Source: Cyclobacteriaceae bacterium (GTDB lineage: Bacteria > Bacteroidota > Bacteroidia > Cytophagales > Cyclobacteriaceae). From it: a stretch of DNA of 64,000 bases. Under the pieces are notes generated by a model, which saw only the letters and a program-made list of their open reading frames with translations, had not been told where the DNA came from and ran no database searches. Positions 55,501 to 63,885 of this stretch are shown piece after piece. Position 1 is the first letter of the stretch. Every line of letters starts with the position of its first letter. Where the stretch lies: contig JANWWN010000003.1 in assembly GCA_025055435.1 (NCBI GenBank), positions 36,210 to 100,209 of the forward strand. Direction: 5' to 3'. The position numbers were made by a program, and so were the translations under genes.

Positions 55501-57086
55501 GGATTGCACGCGTGCGGCATTCAACGCCTGGTGTAGGATTGATTTCGCCACCGCCACATCACGATATTTATTCCATTGAAGACCTAGCCCAACTGATATT
55601 CGATTTAAAAAATGCCAATCCTTCCGCCCGAATCAACGTCAAACTGGTGTCGCAGGCGGGCGTAGGAACCGTTGCTGCCGGTGTAGCCAAGGCCAAAGCC
55701 GAAGCTATACTGATTTCCGGCGGGGATGGCGGCACAGGTGCATCACCCATCAGTTCCATCCGGCATACCGGCCTTCCGTGGGAGCTGGGTCTTGCTGAAA
55801 CGCACCAAACCCTGGTTAAAAATAATCTGCGCAGCCGGGTGGTGCTTCAAACAGACGGGCAGATCCGCACCGGTCGCGACCTGGCCATAGCCACCTTGTT
55901 GGGTGCGGAAGAATGGGGAGTTGCTACTGCCGCACTGGTTGTAGCCGGCTGCATCATGATGCGCAAGTGCCATCTGAATACCTGTCCGGTAGGTGTTGCC
56001 ACCCAGGATCCTGAACTTCGAAAATTGTTTACCGGAAAACCGGAACACCTGGTTAATTTTTTCCGGTTCCTTGCTCAGGAGTTGCGCGAAATTATGGCTC
56101 AGCTGGGATTCCGGACCATTCATGAAATGATTGGCCGGACTGACGTGTTGCGTGTACGCAAGGATGTGGATCATTGGAAAGTGCGCAAGCTGGACCTCTC
56201 TCCGTTGCTGTATCGTCATATTACCGAGCAGAAAACAGGTCAGTACAAACAAATTGATCAGGATTTTGAACTCGAAAAAGTTCTTGACCGGAAAATTATT
56301 CATGATGCGAAGGAAGCTCTATCGTTTGCTTTACCGGTAAAACTTTTTTATCCGGTTAAAAACACCGATCGTGCAGTGGGTACCCTGTTATCGTATGAAA
56401 TTTCAAAGCGTTACGGCAGTAAAGGTCTGCCGGACGACACCATTCATATTGGTCTGAACGGTCCGGCAGGCCAGAGCTTCGGTGCATTTGCAGCAAAGGG
56501 AATTACCCTTGTATTGGAAGGTGAGGCGAACGACTATTTTGGAAAAGGTCTTTCCGGTGCACGGCTTGTAGTTTTTCCGGATAGAAAATCCTCATTCCGT
56601 GCCGAAGAAAACATCATTATTGGTAATGTGGCGCTTTACGGAGCTACTTCCGGTGAAGCGTTTATCCGCGGACAGGCTGGTGAACGCTTTGCTGTGCGCA
56701 ATTCGGGAGCCATTGCTGTAGTGGAGGGGGTGGGCGATCACGGCTGTGAATACATGACAGGAGGAAGGGTTGTGGTGCTGGGCCCTGTCGGAAAAAATTT
56801 TGCTGCCGGCATGAGCGGGGGTATTGCCTATATACTGAAAACGGATCAACTGTTTGAAGCCTGCTGTAATACCGAAATGGTTGAACTGGAAGAACCCGAT
56901 GAAGAGGATATCAGGTTATTGATCAGTTTGCTCGAGAAGCATTATCACTATACACAAAGTTCAGTGGCAGCCGGCCTGATGGCGTGCGGGCAGGAAATTG
57001 GTAAACTCTTTTTTAAAGTTATGCCAAAGGACTACAAAAAGGTACTGGAGCAGAAGCGTGTTGTATCTACCGTAAAACTCGTTTAG
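52572..57086 (+). CDS. gltB: Glutamate synthase large (alpha) subunit
   Basis: Transfers the amide nitrogen of glutamine to 2-oxoglutarate. At 1504 residues it is full length. A short propeptide precedes the glutaminase Cys20 (LEHDACGIGFIAQ). The central domain is followed by the FMN synthase domain (RFSTGAMSFGSLSHEAHTTLA, then SGGDGGTGASPISSIRHTG), and the 3Fe-4S ligands lie in GCIMMRKCHLNTCPVG. The C-terminal GXGXG beta-helix domain (GEANDYFGKGLSGARLVVFP) ends the chain. It is followed 3 bp later by gltD. Confidence 0.98.
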   Translation: MSVNCTAKSLYTPQLEHDACGIGFIAQVDGLKSHAVLHDALTMLENMEHRGGKGSSPKTGDGAGVLIQIPHGFLKKECAQLNIPLPGEDAYGVGMIFFPRDNRLRQTCKEIIRAVAENAGLSILGYRKVPVNHHIPGPGAADAEPFIEQMFVTLAHPQADLQQLERKLFVLRNAVTHRISSQVKGASDFYMVSCSARTLVYKGQLRTEQLRQYYDDLRNDQVITALAMVHSRFSTNTFPNWKLAQPFRYIAHNGEINTIRGNVNKMKSKEALFRSPYFTTEEVNLVLPITNPEYSDSANLDALVEILTLTGRPLPHVMMMLVPEAWQDNKQMDPHRKAFYKYHASLMEPWDGPAALIFTDGLRIGATLDRNGLRPLRYCITQSGRVIASSEAGALPVPASEVIEKGRISPGRMLLVDLTSGRILKDEEIKQQVYQDKKYYQWIIEKRIKLRLEPVPENFEEQFRPETLTRRQLTYGYTSEDIKTIIQPMAEKGYEPVGSMGDDTPLAVLSKESRHVSNYFKQHFAQVTNPPIDPIRERLVMSLFTRVGPNLNILEESAEHAHQIHISHPVLLNADVARLKNMTREGFTCAVIDCWFAADGKPGRMKEALRRICEESEKAVHEGCSIILLSDKRIDEDRAPIPSLLAVGTVHHHLIEKHLRAHTGLVVEAGDAWEVHHFATLIGYGASAVNPYLAFETIHVLNSKNAFAKNLTDEQAFHNYQKAIGNGLLKVMSKMGISTLESYQGAQIFEALGLNSEVIDTAFRGTISRIEGLGFDDLAAEVLVRHRLAFATAVASLPAGGIYQWKRTGEKHLFSPETIHLLQHAARTNNYELYKKYAAKINEQVKNQFTLRGLLEFKERIPVPIEEVEPVEAIVKRFSTGAMSFGSLSHEAHTTLAIAMNRLGAKSNSGEGGEDECRYLPKPNGDSERSAIKQVASARFGVTSYYLSQADELQIKMAQGAKPGEGGQLPGDKVDEWIARVRHSTPGVGLISPPPHHDIYSIEDLAQLIFDLKNANPSARINVKLVSQAGVGTVAAGVAKAKAEAILISGGDGGTGASPISSIRHTGLPWELGLAETHQTLVKNNLRSRVVLQTDGQIRTGRDLAIATLLGAEEWGVATAALVVAGCIMMRKCHLNTCPVGVATQDPELRKLFTGKPEHLVNFFRFLAQELREIMAQLGFRTIHEMIGRTDVLRVRKDVDHWKVRKLDLSPLLYRHITEQKTGQYKQIDQDFELEKVLDRKIIHDAKEALSFALPVKLFYPVKNTDRAVGTLLSYEISKRYGSKGLPDDTIHIGLNGPAGQSFGAFAAKGITLVLEGEANDYFGKGLSGARLVVFPDRKSSFRAEENIIIGNVALYGATSGEAFIRGQAGERFAVRNSGAIAVVEGVGDHGCEYMTGGRVVVLGPVGKNFAAGMSGGIAYILKTDQLFEACCNTEMVELEEPDEEDIRLLISLLEKHYHYTQSSVAAGLMACGQEIGKLFFKVMPKDYKKVLEQKRVVSTVKLV

Positions 57087-57089
57087 CTT

Positions 57090-58556
57090 ATGGCACAGGC
57101 AGATGGTTTCATGCACTATCAGCGCGAGGCACCTCAAACCCGTAGTGTTAAGGAGCGCCTTCAGGATTACCGCGAAGTATATCTCCCTACCGATGAAGAA
57201 AAACTGCACCGGCAGGCCGCCCGGTGTATGGATTGCGGGGTTCCGTTCTGTCACCAGGGATGTCCGTTGGGCAATAACATTCCCGATTTCAATGATGCAG
57301 TGTATCGCAACGATTGGGAGGAGGCTTATCGGATACTTACCGCAACCAACAACTTTCCCGAATTTACAGGACGCATATGCCCTGCCCCCTGTGAAGCCAG
57401 CTGCGTGCTGAGCATCAACAACAAGGCAGTAACTATTGAAAACATTGAAAAGAATATTGCTGAGCGGGCTTTTTCCATGGGATGGATCAGACCCGGGCCA
57501 CCGGTGCGCAGAACCGGTAAACGCGTGGCTATTGTGGGTTCGGGTCCTGCTGGTCTTGCTGCGGCCGATCAGCTTAACAGGGCTGGTCATTGGGTTACGG
57601 TGTTTGAGCGAAGCGATCGTATTGGTGGTTTGCTTCGGTATGGCATTCCTGATTTTAAACTTGATAAAAAAGTGCTGGACCGGCGTCTGCAACTCATGGA
57701 GCAGGAAGGAATCATTTTCCGGACAGGTGTGCATGTGGGCGTGAATGTTAGTGCCCGTTACCTGGTTGAGGAGTTCGATGCCGTGCTGTTGTGCGGTGGA
57801 GCTTCAGCTGCCCGCGACCTGAACATACCCGGGCGCAAGCTGGCCGGTGTACATTTTGCCATGGAGTTTCTTACCCAGCAAAACAAACGGGTTGCCGGCG
57901 ACCGGATATTTTCAGGTAATATCAGCGCAAAAGGTAAAAATGTTGTGGTGATAGGCGGTGGTGATACCGGATCCGACTGTGTGGGAACGGCTAACCGACA
58001 GGGAGCGCGAACAGTAATCCAGCTTGAATTGCTTTCCAGGCCGCCACTTTCAAGAAACGAAGTAACCAACCCATGGCCGGAGTGGCCGCTGATATTAACC
58101 ACATCCACATCGCATGAAGAAGGAGTGGAACGTTACTGGGCAGTGTTAACAAAAGAATTTGTCGGAGACAGCAAAGGGCAATTGGCAGGAATTAAAGTTG
58201 TTGATATAACCTGGGGAATACAGGAAACTGGTAAATACGGCTTTATTGAAAAAGAAAATACCGAACGCATTATTCCCTGCGAACTTGCTTTATTGGCAAT
58301 TGGATTTACCGGTGCTGAAAAGTCTGGCCTTGTGGAGGAATTAAAGCTCACATTGGATGAACGTAACAACATACACACCGTGAATTACATGACCAGCAGG
58401 GAGGGTGTTTTTGCTGCCGGAGATATGCGCCGGGGTCAGTCACTGGTAGTTTGGGCCATTTCCGAAGGCCGTGAAGCTGCCTATGCCGTTGATGAGTGGC
58501 TTATGGGGCAATCGGTTTTACCGCGAAAGGATCATTCGGCCATACAAATTGCCTGA
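57090..58556 (+). CDS. gltD: Glutamate synthase small (beta) subunit
   Basis: Supplies electrons from NAD(P)H to GltB. The protein has 488 residues. N-terminal iron-sulfur Cys clusters appear in CMDCGVPFCHQGCPLGNNIPDFN and CPAPCEASCVL. The FAD motif is VAIVGSGPAGLAAADQL, the NAD(P)H motif VVVIGGGDTGSDCVGTA, and the C-terminal FAD motif GVFAAGDMRRGQSLVVWAI. It sits in one operon with gltB. Confidence 0.97.
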   Translation: MAQADGFMHYQREAPQTRSVKERLQDYREVYLPTDEEKLHRQAARCMDCGVPFCHQGCPLGNNIPDFNDAVYRNDWEEAYRILTATNNFPEFTGRICPAPCEASCVLSINNKAVTIENIEKNIAERAFSMGWIRPGPPVRRTGKRVAIVGSGPAGLAAADQLNRAGHWVTVFERSDRIGGLLRYGIPDFKLDKKVLDRRLQLMEQEGIIFRTGVHVGVNVSARYLVEEFDAVLLCGGASAARDLNIPGRKLAGVHFAMEFLTQQNKRVAGDRIFSGNISAKGKNVVVIGGGDTGSDCVGTANRQGARTVIQLELLSRPPLSRNEVTNPWPEWPLILTTSTSHEEGVERYWAVLTKEFVGDSKGQLAGIKVVDITWGIQETGKYGFIEKENTERIIPCELALLAIGFTGAEKSGLVEELKLTLDERNNIHTVNYMTSREGVFAAGDMRRGQSLVVWAISEGREAAYAVDEWLMGQSVLPRKDHSAIQIA

Positions 58557-58658
58557 GGGCCATGTATTTCAAGCAAAAGAAACGCCTCTGGCGTGGGAGG
58601 TAAATTACAGGTGGCAAAATAAAAAGCTCTCAGTTGGTACTCATGGCCCGCAGTCGTT

Positions 58659-60101
58659 TTACAGCTTCACGCACACATTTTTAGCCTCGGTAAAAAACCG
58701 CAGGGCTTCCCAGCCCCCTTCACGACCCACACCGCTTTGCTTCATGCCGCCAAAAGGTGTGCGCAGGTCGCGGAACAACCAGCAGTTAATCCAGATGATG
58801 CCGCTTTTTATTTGCACAGCCACCCGATGTGCACGGGTAAGATTTTCCGTCCAGATAGTGGCTGATAATCCATAGGGTGTACTGTTGGCATACTGAATCA
58901 CTTCCTCTTCCGTATCGAAGGGCATGAGGGTAACAACCGGCCCGAATATTTCTTCCTGATTGGTGCGGCATCGTTCATTCAATCCGGTAATAACTGTTGG
59001 TTCGATGAAATATCCCTCAGCACAACGGCCGCTTACTCTTACCCGGTTACCTCCGGTCAAAATACTTCCGCCTTCCTGTTTGGCCAAATCAATGTAGCCA
59101 AGCACCTTTTTCATGTGTGCTTCCGAAATAAGCGCACCAATCCGGGTTTTGTCATCCAGCGGGTCGCCCACTGTCAGTTCCTTCGTTTGCTGTATGAATG
59201 CTTCGGTAAATCGTTCGAAAATTTTTCTTTCTACAAAAATCCGCGAACCACACAAACAAATTTCTCCCTGGTTGGAAAAGGCCGCCTGAACGGAGGTGCG
59301 CACCGCTTTTTCAAAATCGCAATCTGCAAATACCATGTTTGGATTTTTTCCGCCCAGTTCCAGCGAAAGCTTTTTAAACATAGGTGCAGCCGTAGCCGCA
59401 ATTTTTTTCCCGGTCGCGGTTCCGCCGGTAAACGATATGGCAACAACATCCGGATGCTCAACTATGGCCTGGCCAGCTTTATTGCCCAGGCCGTGCACGA
59501 TGTTCAAAACACCGTTGGGCAGTCCGGCCTCCCTGCACAACCGGGAAAACAAAAACGCTGTCATGGGTGTAAGCTCCGAAGGTTTGGCTACTACCGTACA
59601 CCCGGCCGCAAGGGCAGGTGCGATTTTCCAGGTAAAGAGATAAAGCGGTAAATTCCATGGTGATATGCAGCCGGCAACGCCAACCGGCATCCGCAAAGTA
59701 TAATTTACGGCTTCATTGCCGGTAATGTAGGCTTCGGATGCAAAGTGGATGGCGCCCGTGGCAAAGAACCGCATGTTGAGCGATGCCCGGGGAATATCTA
59801 CGGAGCGTGCCAGCCTGAGCGGCTTTCCCTGGTCGTTGCTTTCGGCAAGAGCCAGCTTGTCCAGGTCGCGGTCAATGAAATCAGCTATGCGCAACAGGAT
59901 GGCAGCACGTTTTTCTGCCGGCATGGTGCTCCAGGAATCAAAGGCATTGCGCGCGGAGTTAACAGCCTGTTGTACATCGGTGGTATCCGAATCGGGCACC
60001 AGGCTGTAGGGTTTGCCTTCGGCCGGATTAAAATTTTCGAGGTAGTTTTTACCGGCCGGCTCCACCAGCTCACCATTAATGTAGTTCAGAATTTTTTCCA
60101 T
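58659..60101 (-). CDS. Aldehyde dehydrogenase, 2-aminomuconate semialdehyde dehydrogenase-like (ALDH8A1 type)
   Basis: NAD-dependent dehydrogenase of 480 residues from ATG 60101 (MEKILNYINGELVEP); the ORF-track start at 60134 lies inside the SDR gene. Motifs: PWNLPLYLFTWKIAPALAAGC, ISFTGGTATGKK, LELGGKNPNMVFADCD with catalytic Glu, and the catalytic-Cys region FSNQGEICLCGSRIFVE. The NQGEICLC segment is typical of the ALDH8A1 / hydroxymuconic and aminomuconic semialdehyde group. Neighbouring 3-hydroxyanthranilate dioxygenase and kynureninase make the kynurenine route (aminomuconate semialdehyde to aminomuconate) the best inference. The ATG starts 7 bp after the SDR stop. Confidence 0.9.
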   Translation of the reverse strand: MEKILNYINGELVEPAGKNYLENFNPAEGKPYSLVPDSDTTDVQQAVNSARNAFDSWSTMPAEKRAAILLRIADFIDRDLDKLALAESNDQGKPLRLARSVDIPRASLNMRFFATGAIHFASEAYITGNEAVNYTLRMPVGVAGCISPWNLPLYLFTWKIAPALAAGCTVVAKPSELTPMTAFLFSRLCREAGLPNGVLNIVHGLGNKAGQAIVEHPDVVAISFTGGTATGKKIAATAAPMFKKLSLELGGKNPNMVFADCDFEKAVRTSVQAAFSNQGEICLCGSRIFVERKIFERFTEAFIQQTKELTVGDPLDDKTRIGALISEAHMKKVLGYIDLAKQEGGSILTGGNRVRVSGRCAEGYFIEPTVITGLNERCRTNQEEIFGPVVTLMPFDTEEEVIQYANSTPYGLSATIWTENLTRAHRVAVQIKSGIIWINCWLFRDLRTPFGGMKQSGVGREGGWEALRFFTEAKNVCVKL

Positions 60102-60108
60102 GATTCTT

Positions 60109-60897
60109 TTAAATACATCCCGTTCTTCCGCCATCTACCGGCAGACTTACTCCGTTGATATAAGCCGCTGCAGGTGTTGCAAGAAAGGCAATGGCTGCGG
60201 CCACTTCTTCCGGTGAGCCGATTCTTCCTGCCGGTATTTCGTGAATCATTTCATTGAGCACCTCTTCTTCCGTTCGGCCTGTCTTTTCCGCTTTCGACCG
60301 GATCAGACTGTCCAGCCTTCCGGTTTGTGTAGCGCCCGGCAACACGTTGTTAACGGTTATACCGAATATGGCCAGTTCAAGCGAAAGGGTTTTGGCCCAG
60401 CTGGCTACTGCTCCGCGAATGGTATTACTTACGCCCAGTCCGCGTATGGGTATTTTTACCGATGTGGAGATGATGTTGATGATGCGTCCGTAGCCGGCCT
60501 GCTTCATGCCCGGTACCAAGGCCTGAGTGATGAGCTGGTTGCAGATGAGGTGGGAGTTGAAAGCGATGCGGTATGCATCGATAGTGGCATCAATGGCGGT
60601 TCCGCCCGGAGGGCCACCCGTGTTGTTCACGAGAATATGAACAGTGTGGCGGGTTGAAAAATCATGGATAACCTTACCTACCTGGTCGGGCACATCAAAG
60701 TCGGCAGCCAGCCAATTGTGTTGTTGCGCCTGATGAATGACAGGAAGTTCGGCCAGCGTGTGTTTCAGTTTTTCTTCGTTGCGGGCAAAAAGAAAAACAT
60801 TCGCACCGAGGGCAGCCAGTTCCCTGGCTGCGGCCTTACCAATGCCCTGCGTGCTTCCACATACCAGTGCATTTTTACCGGTTAAATCCAGATTCAT
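60109..60897 (-). CDS. Atypical SDR family protein lacking the YxxxK pair
   Basis: Rossmann-fold protein of 262 residues. The cofactor region CGSTQGIGKAAARELA, the ILVNNTGGPPGG (NNxG) segment and the C-terminal INGVSLPVDGGRTG show SDR membership. At the catalytic site, where YxxxK is expected about 13 residues after the Ser, it reads SNTIR (157-161), so both Tyr and Lys are absent. This matches a known SDR subgroup annotated as 3-oxoacyl-ACP-reductase-like with a non-canonical tetrad. Such genes recur near kynurenine genes, but its reaction is unknown. It is cotranscribed with the ALDH and divergent from 3-hydroxyanthranilate dioxygenase. Confidence 0.85.
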   Translation of the reverse strand: MNLDLTGKNALVCGSTQGIGKAAARELAALGANVFLFARNEEKLKHTLAELPVIHQAQQHNWLAADFDVPDQVGKVIHDFSTRHTVHILVNNTGGPPGGTAIDATIDAYRIAFNSHLICNQLITQALVPGMKQAGYGRIINIISTSVKIPIRGLGVSNTIRGAVASWAKTLSLELAIFGITVNNVLPGATQTGRLDSLIRSKAEKTGRTEEEVLNEMIHEIPAGRIGSPEEVAAAIAFLATPAAAYINGVSLPVDGGRTGCI

Positions 60898-60980
60898 ATT
60901 GAGATGACTTTACCAGCAGGTAAACCAAAAGGGATTTCCGTAATTTAGCAAGTGAAACGATGACATTAAATTAATCAGTT

Positions 60981-61511
60981 ATGGCTATACGCAGACCTTT
61001 TAATTTGAAAGAGTGGATTCGTGAAAACCGTAATCTGCTCAAGCCTCCTGTGGGTAATAAAAATTTGTATGCCGACGCAGGCGATTACATTGTGATGGTG
61101 GTGGGCGGTCCGAATGCCCGCAAGGATTATCATTATAATGAGACGGAGGAATTGTTCTATCAACTGGAAGGAGACATTAATGTTCGGATACAGGAAGATG
61201 GAAAACCGGTTGATATACCGATTAAGGAAGGCGAAATGTTTTTGTTACCGGCCCGTGTGCCTCACCGGCCCGAAAGACCGGCTAATACCGTTGGCTTGGT
61301 TATTGAATGCAAAAGACCGGAGCCGGAAATTCTGGATGGCCTGCAGTGGTATTGCGATAACTGCAACAATCTGTTGCACGAATACCGTTTTCATCTGGAC
61401 AATATTGAGAAGGATTTTTTGCCGCGCTTCCGCGAGTTTTATGGTTCAAAAGAATTACGCACCTGTAAAAAATGCGGAACGGTGATGGAGGCCGATCCGA
61501 GGTTCGTTTAA
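60981..61511 (+). CDS. nbaC: 3-hydroxyanthranilate 3,4-dioxygenase
   Basis: Opens the ring of 3-hydroxyanthranilate to 2-amino-3-carboxymuconate semialdehyde. The cupin has 176 residues. The iron ligands are visible as His51 and Glu57 (HYNETEELFYQLEGD) and His95 (LLPARVPHRPERP). Two CxxC pairs (Cys125/128 and Cys162/165) form the rubredoxin-like second metal site of bacterial-type enzymes; all positions equal those of the Ralstonia enzyme. It is first gene of a three-gene plus-strand operon with the GH172 protein and kynureninase. Confidence 0.95.
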   Translation: MAIRRPFNLKEWIRENRNLLKPPVGNKNLYADAGDYIVMVVGGPNARKDYHYNETEELFYQLEGDINVRIQEDGKPVDIPIKEGEMFLLPARVPHRPERPANTVGLVIECKRPEPEILDGLQWYCDNCNNLLHEYRFHLDNIEKDFLPRFREFYGSKELRTCKKCGTVMEADPRFV

Positions 61512-61523
61512 ACCGGAAATCCG

Positions 61524-62684
61524 ATGACTCTACGCGTGCTGTTAGGTGCAGCTTGGCTACTGGGTTCTGCTACAGTATTTGCTCAGAAGTTTAGCGGCAT
61601 TGAATCTAACTTATCGAATCTATATCGTTTATCTGAGGCAAAGAGCCGGTCCATTTCACCTGAAAATTTTACCGGTGAAAAAGGCAAAGGAGGAATGGCC
61701 ACCGATGGAACGGGAGCACGTGCTGCGCGCGATCTGGGTCAGGGATGGAAGATCAGCCCGAGTGTGAAAATCCCTTCCAAAACCACTTTTACTTTAGCCG
61801 AAATCAACGGGCAGGGCTCAATCCAGCATATCTGGATGACCATCACCGGAAACTGGCGTCATTCCATTTTACGTATGTACTGGGATGATGAAAAAGAGCC
61901 ATCGGTAGAGGTACCTGTGGGCGATTTTTTCGGAATGGGTTGGGGAAAATATGCTCCGCTGAATTCGTTAGCGGTGGCAGTGAATCCGGGTAGTGCGTTT
62001 AATTGTTATTGGCCGATGCCATTTCGGAAAAAAGCCAAGCTCACCATTGAAAATATCGGTGACCAGGATGTCACACTTTTTTATCAGATTGATTATATCC
62101 TTACTGAAGTTCCAGCCGATGCGGCTTACTTTCACGCCCAGTTCAGAAGGGTAAACCGCTTACCGTATAAATCGGTATATACCCTGATCGATGATGTTAA
62201 AGGAAAAGGACATTACGTGGGTACTTATATGGCATGGGAAGTTCACAATAATGGATGGTGGGGTGAAGGAGAGATTAAATTCTATCTGGATGGTGATAAA
62301 GATTTCCCAACCATCTGTGGTACAGGAACAGAAGATTATTTCTGTGGGTCGTACGATTGGGATACCAGGCGTAAAGTTGTAGAAGGTGTGGAAGTTACCG
62401 ACTACACCGAATATACCGGCCCTTACACCGGGTTACATCAGATTATCCGCGGAGACGGGCATTATAAAGTGATGCAACGTTTCGGCATGTACAGATGGCA
62501 CATCAACGATCCCATACGTTTTGAAAAAGATCTGAAGGTAACGATTCAGGCCCTCGGATGGCGAAATGACGGAAGATATCTTCCGTTACAGGATGACATT
62601 GCCTCGGTAGTATTTTGGTATCAAACCGAACCGCATCACCCATTCCCAAAACTTCCGTCCCGCGATGAGCTGGATGTTTACTAA
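61524..62684 (+). CDS. DUF2961 / glycoside hydrolase family 172 exported protein
   Basis: Predicted exported protein of 386 residues with signal peptide MTLRVLLGAAWLLGSATVFA. The mature part matches DUF2961, now GH172: SRSISPENFTGEKGKGGMATDGTG, IQHIWMTI, RMYWDDEKEPSVEVPVGDFFGMG, FYLDGDKDFPTICGTGTEDYFCGSYDWD. Known GH172 members act on fructose dianhydrides or arabinofuranosides. Substrate here is unknown. It lies 12 bp after 3-hydroxyanthranilate dioxygenase and 13 bp before kynureninase, so it appears cotranscribed with tryptophan catabolism, an odd place for a secreted glycosidase. Confidence 0.85.
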   Translation: MTLRVLLGAAWLLGSATVFAQKFSGIESNLSNLYRLSEAKSRSISPENFTGEKGKGGMATDGTGARAARDLGQGWKISPSVKIPSKTTFTLAEINGQGSIQHIWMTITGNWRHSILRMYWDDEKEPSVEVPVGDFFGMGWGKYAPLNSLAVAVNPGSAFNCYWPMPFRKKAKLTIENIGDQDVTLFYQIDYILTEVPADAAYFHAQFRRVNRLPYKSVYTLIDDVKGKGHYVGTYMAWEVHNNGWWGEGEIKFYLDGDKDFPTICGTGTEDYFCGSYDWDTRRKVVEGVEVTDYTEYTGPYTGLHQIIRGDGHYKVMQRFGMYRWHINDPIRFEKDLKVTIQALGWRNDGRYLPLQDDIASVVFWYQTEPHHPFPKLPSRDELDVY

Positions 62685-62697
62685 CTGATCACTTTGC

Positions 62698-63885
62698 ATG
62701 ACATTCGAAAATTCTATTCAGTTTGCCCGATCTATGGATCGCGCAGACCCGCTGCAGTCCTATCGTAAAAAATTTTTATTACCTAAAGGCAAGAGAAAAC
62801 AACTTATATACTTCACAGGTAATTCGCTGGGCCTCCAACCGGTAGAAGCCGAAAAATTCATTATGCAGGAATTGCACGATTGGGCTACACTGGGCGTTGA
62901 AGGACATTTTCATGCTGCAAGACCGTGGATGTATTACCATAAATTTTTTACCAAACCCCTTGCCCGGCTTGTCGGAGCAAAACCGCAGGAAGTAGCAGTC
63001 ATGAATCAGCTAACCGTGAACCTGCATCTGATGATGGTTTCGTTTTACCGGCCTACGCCGGAACGTTTTAAAATCATCAGCGAAGCAGGAGCCTTTTCAT
63101 CCGATATGTATGCCATCGAATCGCAGGTGCGCTACCACGGCTTTAATCCTGATGAAGCGTGGGTTGAAATTCAACCTCGACCGGGTGAATATACCCTGCG
63201 GACCGAAGATATTCTGGAAACTATTCGTAAGCACGGTGAATCGGTTGCCCTGGTGCTATTTAGCGGCGTGCAGTATTACACCGGTCAGTTTTTCAACATC
63301 CGTAAAATAACGGAGGCAGCACATGCTGTTGGCGCTATGGCCGGTTTTGATCTGGCCCATGCCGTTGGTAACGTACCGCTCAGTCTTCATAAGGATAATG
63401 TTGACTTTGCAGTTTGGTGCAGTTACAAATACCTGAATGCCGGTCCGGGAAGTGTAGCAGGTATTTTTGTTCATGAACGTCATGGCAACAATTTTTCATT
63501 ACCTCGCTTTGCCGGATGGTGGGGCCATGATGAAAAGGAGAGATTTAAAATGAAGAAAGGCTTTAAGCCGATGCCCGGTGCAGAGGGCTGGCAGGTCTCC
63601 AACTTTCCTGTACTGGCCGGTGCAGCCCAGCTGGCTTCGTTGCAACTGTTCGAAGAGGCCGGCATAAAGGCACTGCGCAGGAAAAGTCAGATGCTTACAG
63701 GTTATCTTGAATTTTTACTTCGCGAAGCGGATAATGAGGGAAAATATTTTCAGATTATTACCCCTGTTCAAGAAGCAGAGCGTGGATGTCAGCTTTCATT
63801 GTTAATGAAGAAAAACGGTAAGCGAATATATGACAGGCTGGTACGGTCGGGGGTAGTAGTAGACTGGCGGGGGGCGGGGGGATAG
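62698..63885 (+). CDS. kynU: Kynureninase (3' end corrupted at contig end)
   Basis: PLP enzyme cleaving kynurenine or 3-hydroxykynurenine to anthranilate or 3-hydroxyanthranilate and alanine. The reading is normal through VRSGVVVDWR: YFTGNSLGLQP, EGHFHAARPWMYYH, GFDLAHAVGNVPL, and the PLP-Lys244 in VWCSYKYLNAGPGSV. It then changes to GAGG and a stop at 63883-63885. Kynureninases usually run about 25-35 residues further. The sequence after 63864 is homopolymer-rich and looks like poor contig-end sequence, so the truncation is probably not biological. Confidence 0.93.
   Translation: MTFENSIQFARSMDRADPLQSYRKKFLLPKGKRKQLIYFTGNSLGLQPVEAEKFIMQELHDWATLGVEGHFHAARPWMYYHKFFTKPLARLVGAKPQEVAVMNQLTVNLHLMMVSFYRPTPERFKIISEAGAFSSDMYAIESQVRYHGFNPDEAWVEIQPRPGEYTLRTEDILETIRKHGESVALVLFSGVQYYTGQFFNIRKITEAAHAVGAMAGFDLAHAVGNVPLSLHKDNVDFAVWCSYKYLNAGPGSVAGIFVHERHGNNFSLPRFAGWWGHDEKERFKMKKGFKPMPGAEGWQVSNFPVLAGAAQLASLQLFEEAGIKALRRKSQMLTGYLEFLLREADNEGKYFQIITPVQEAERGCQLSLLMKKNGKRIYDRLVRSGVVVDWRGAGG

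Noticed and set aside
55743-56303. 186-residue minus-strand ORF inside gltB
   Set aside because: Shadow of the strongly conserved gltB frame, which carries the 3Fe-4S and FMN motifs over the same bases.
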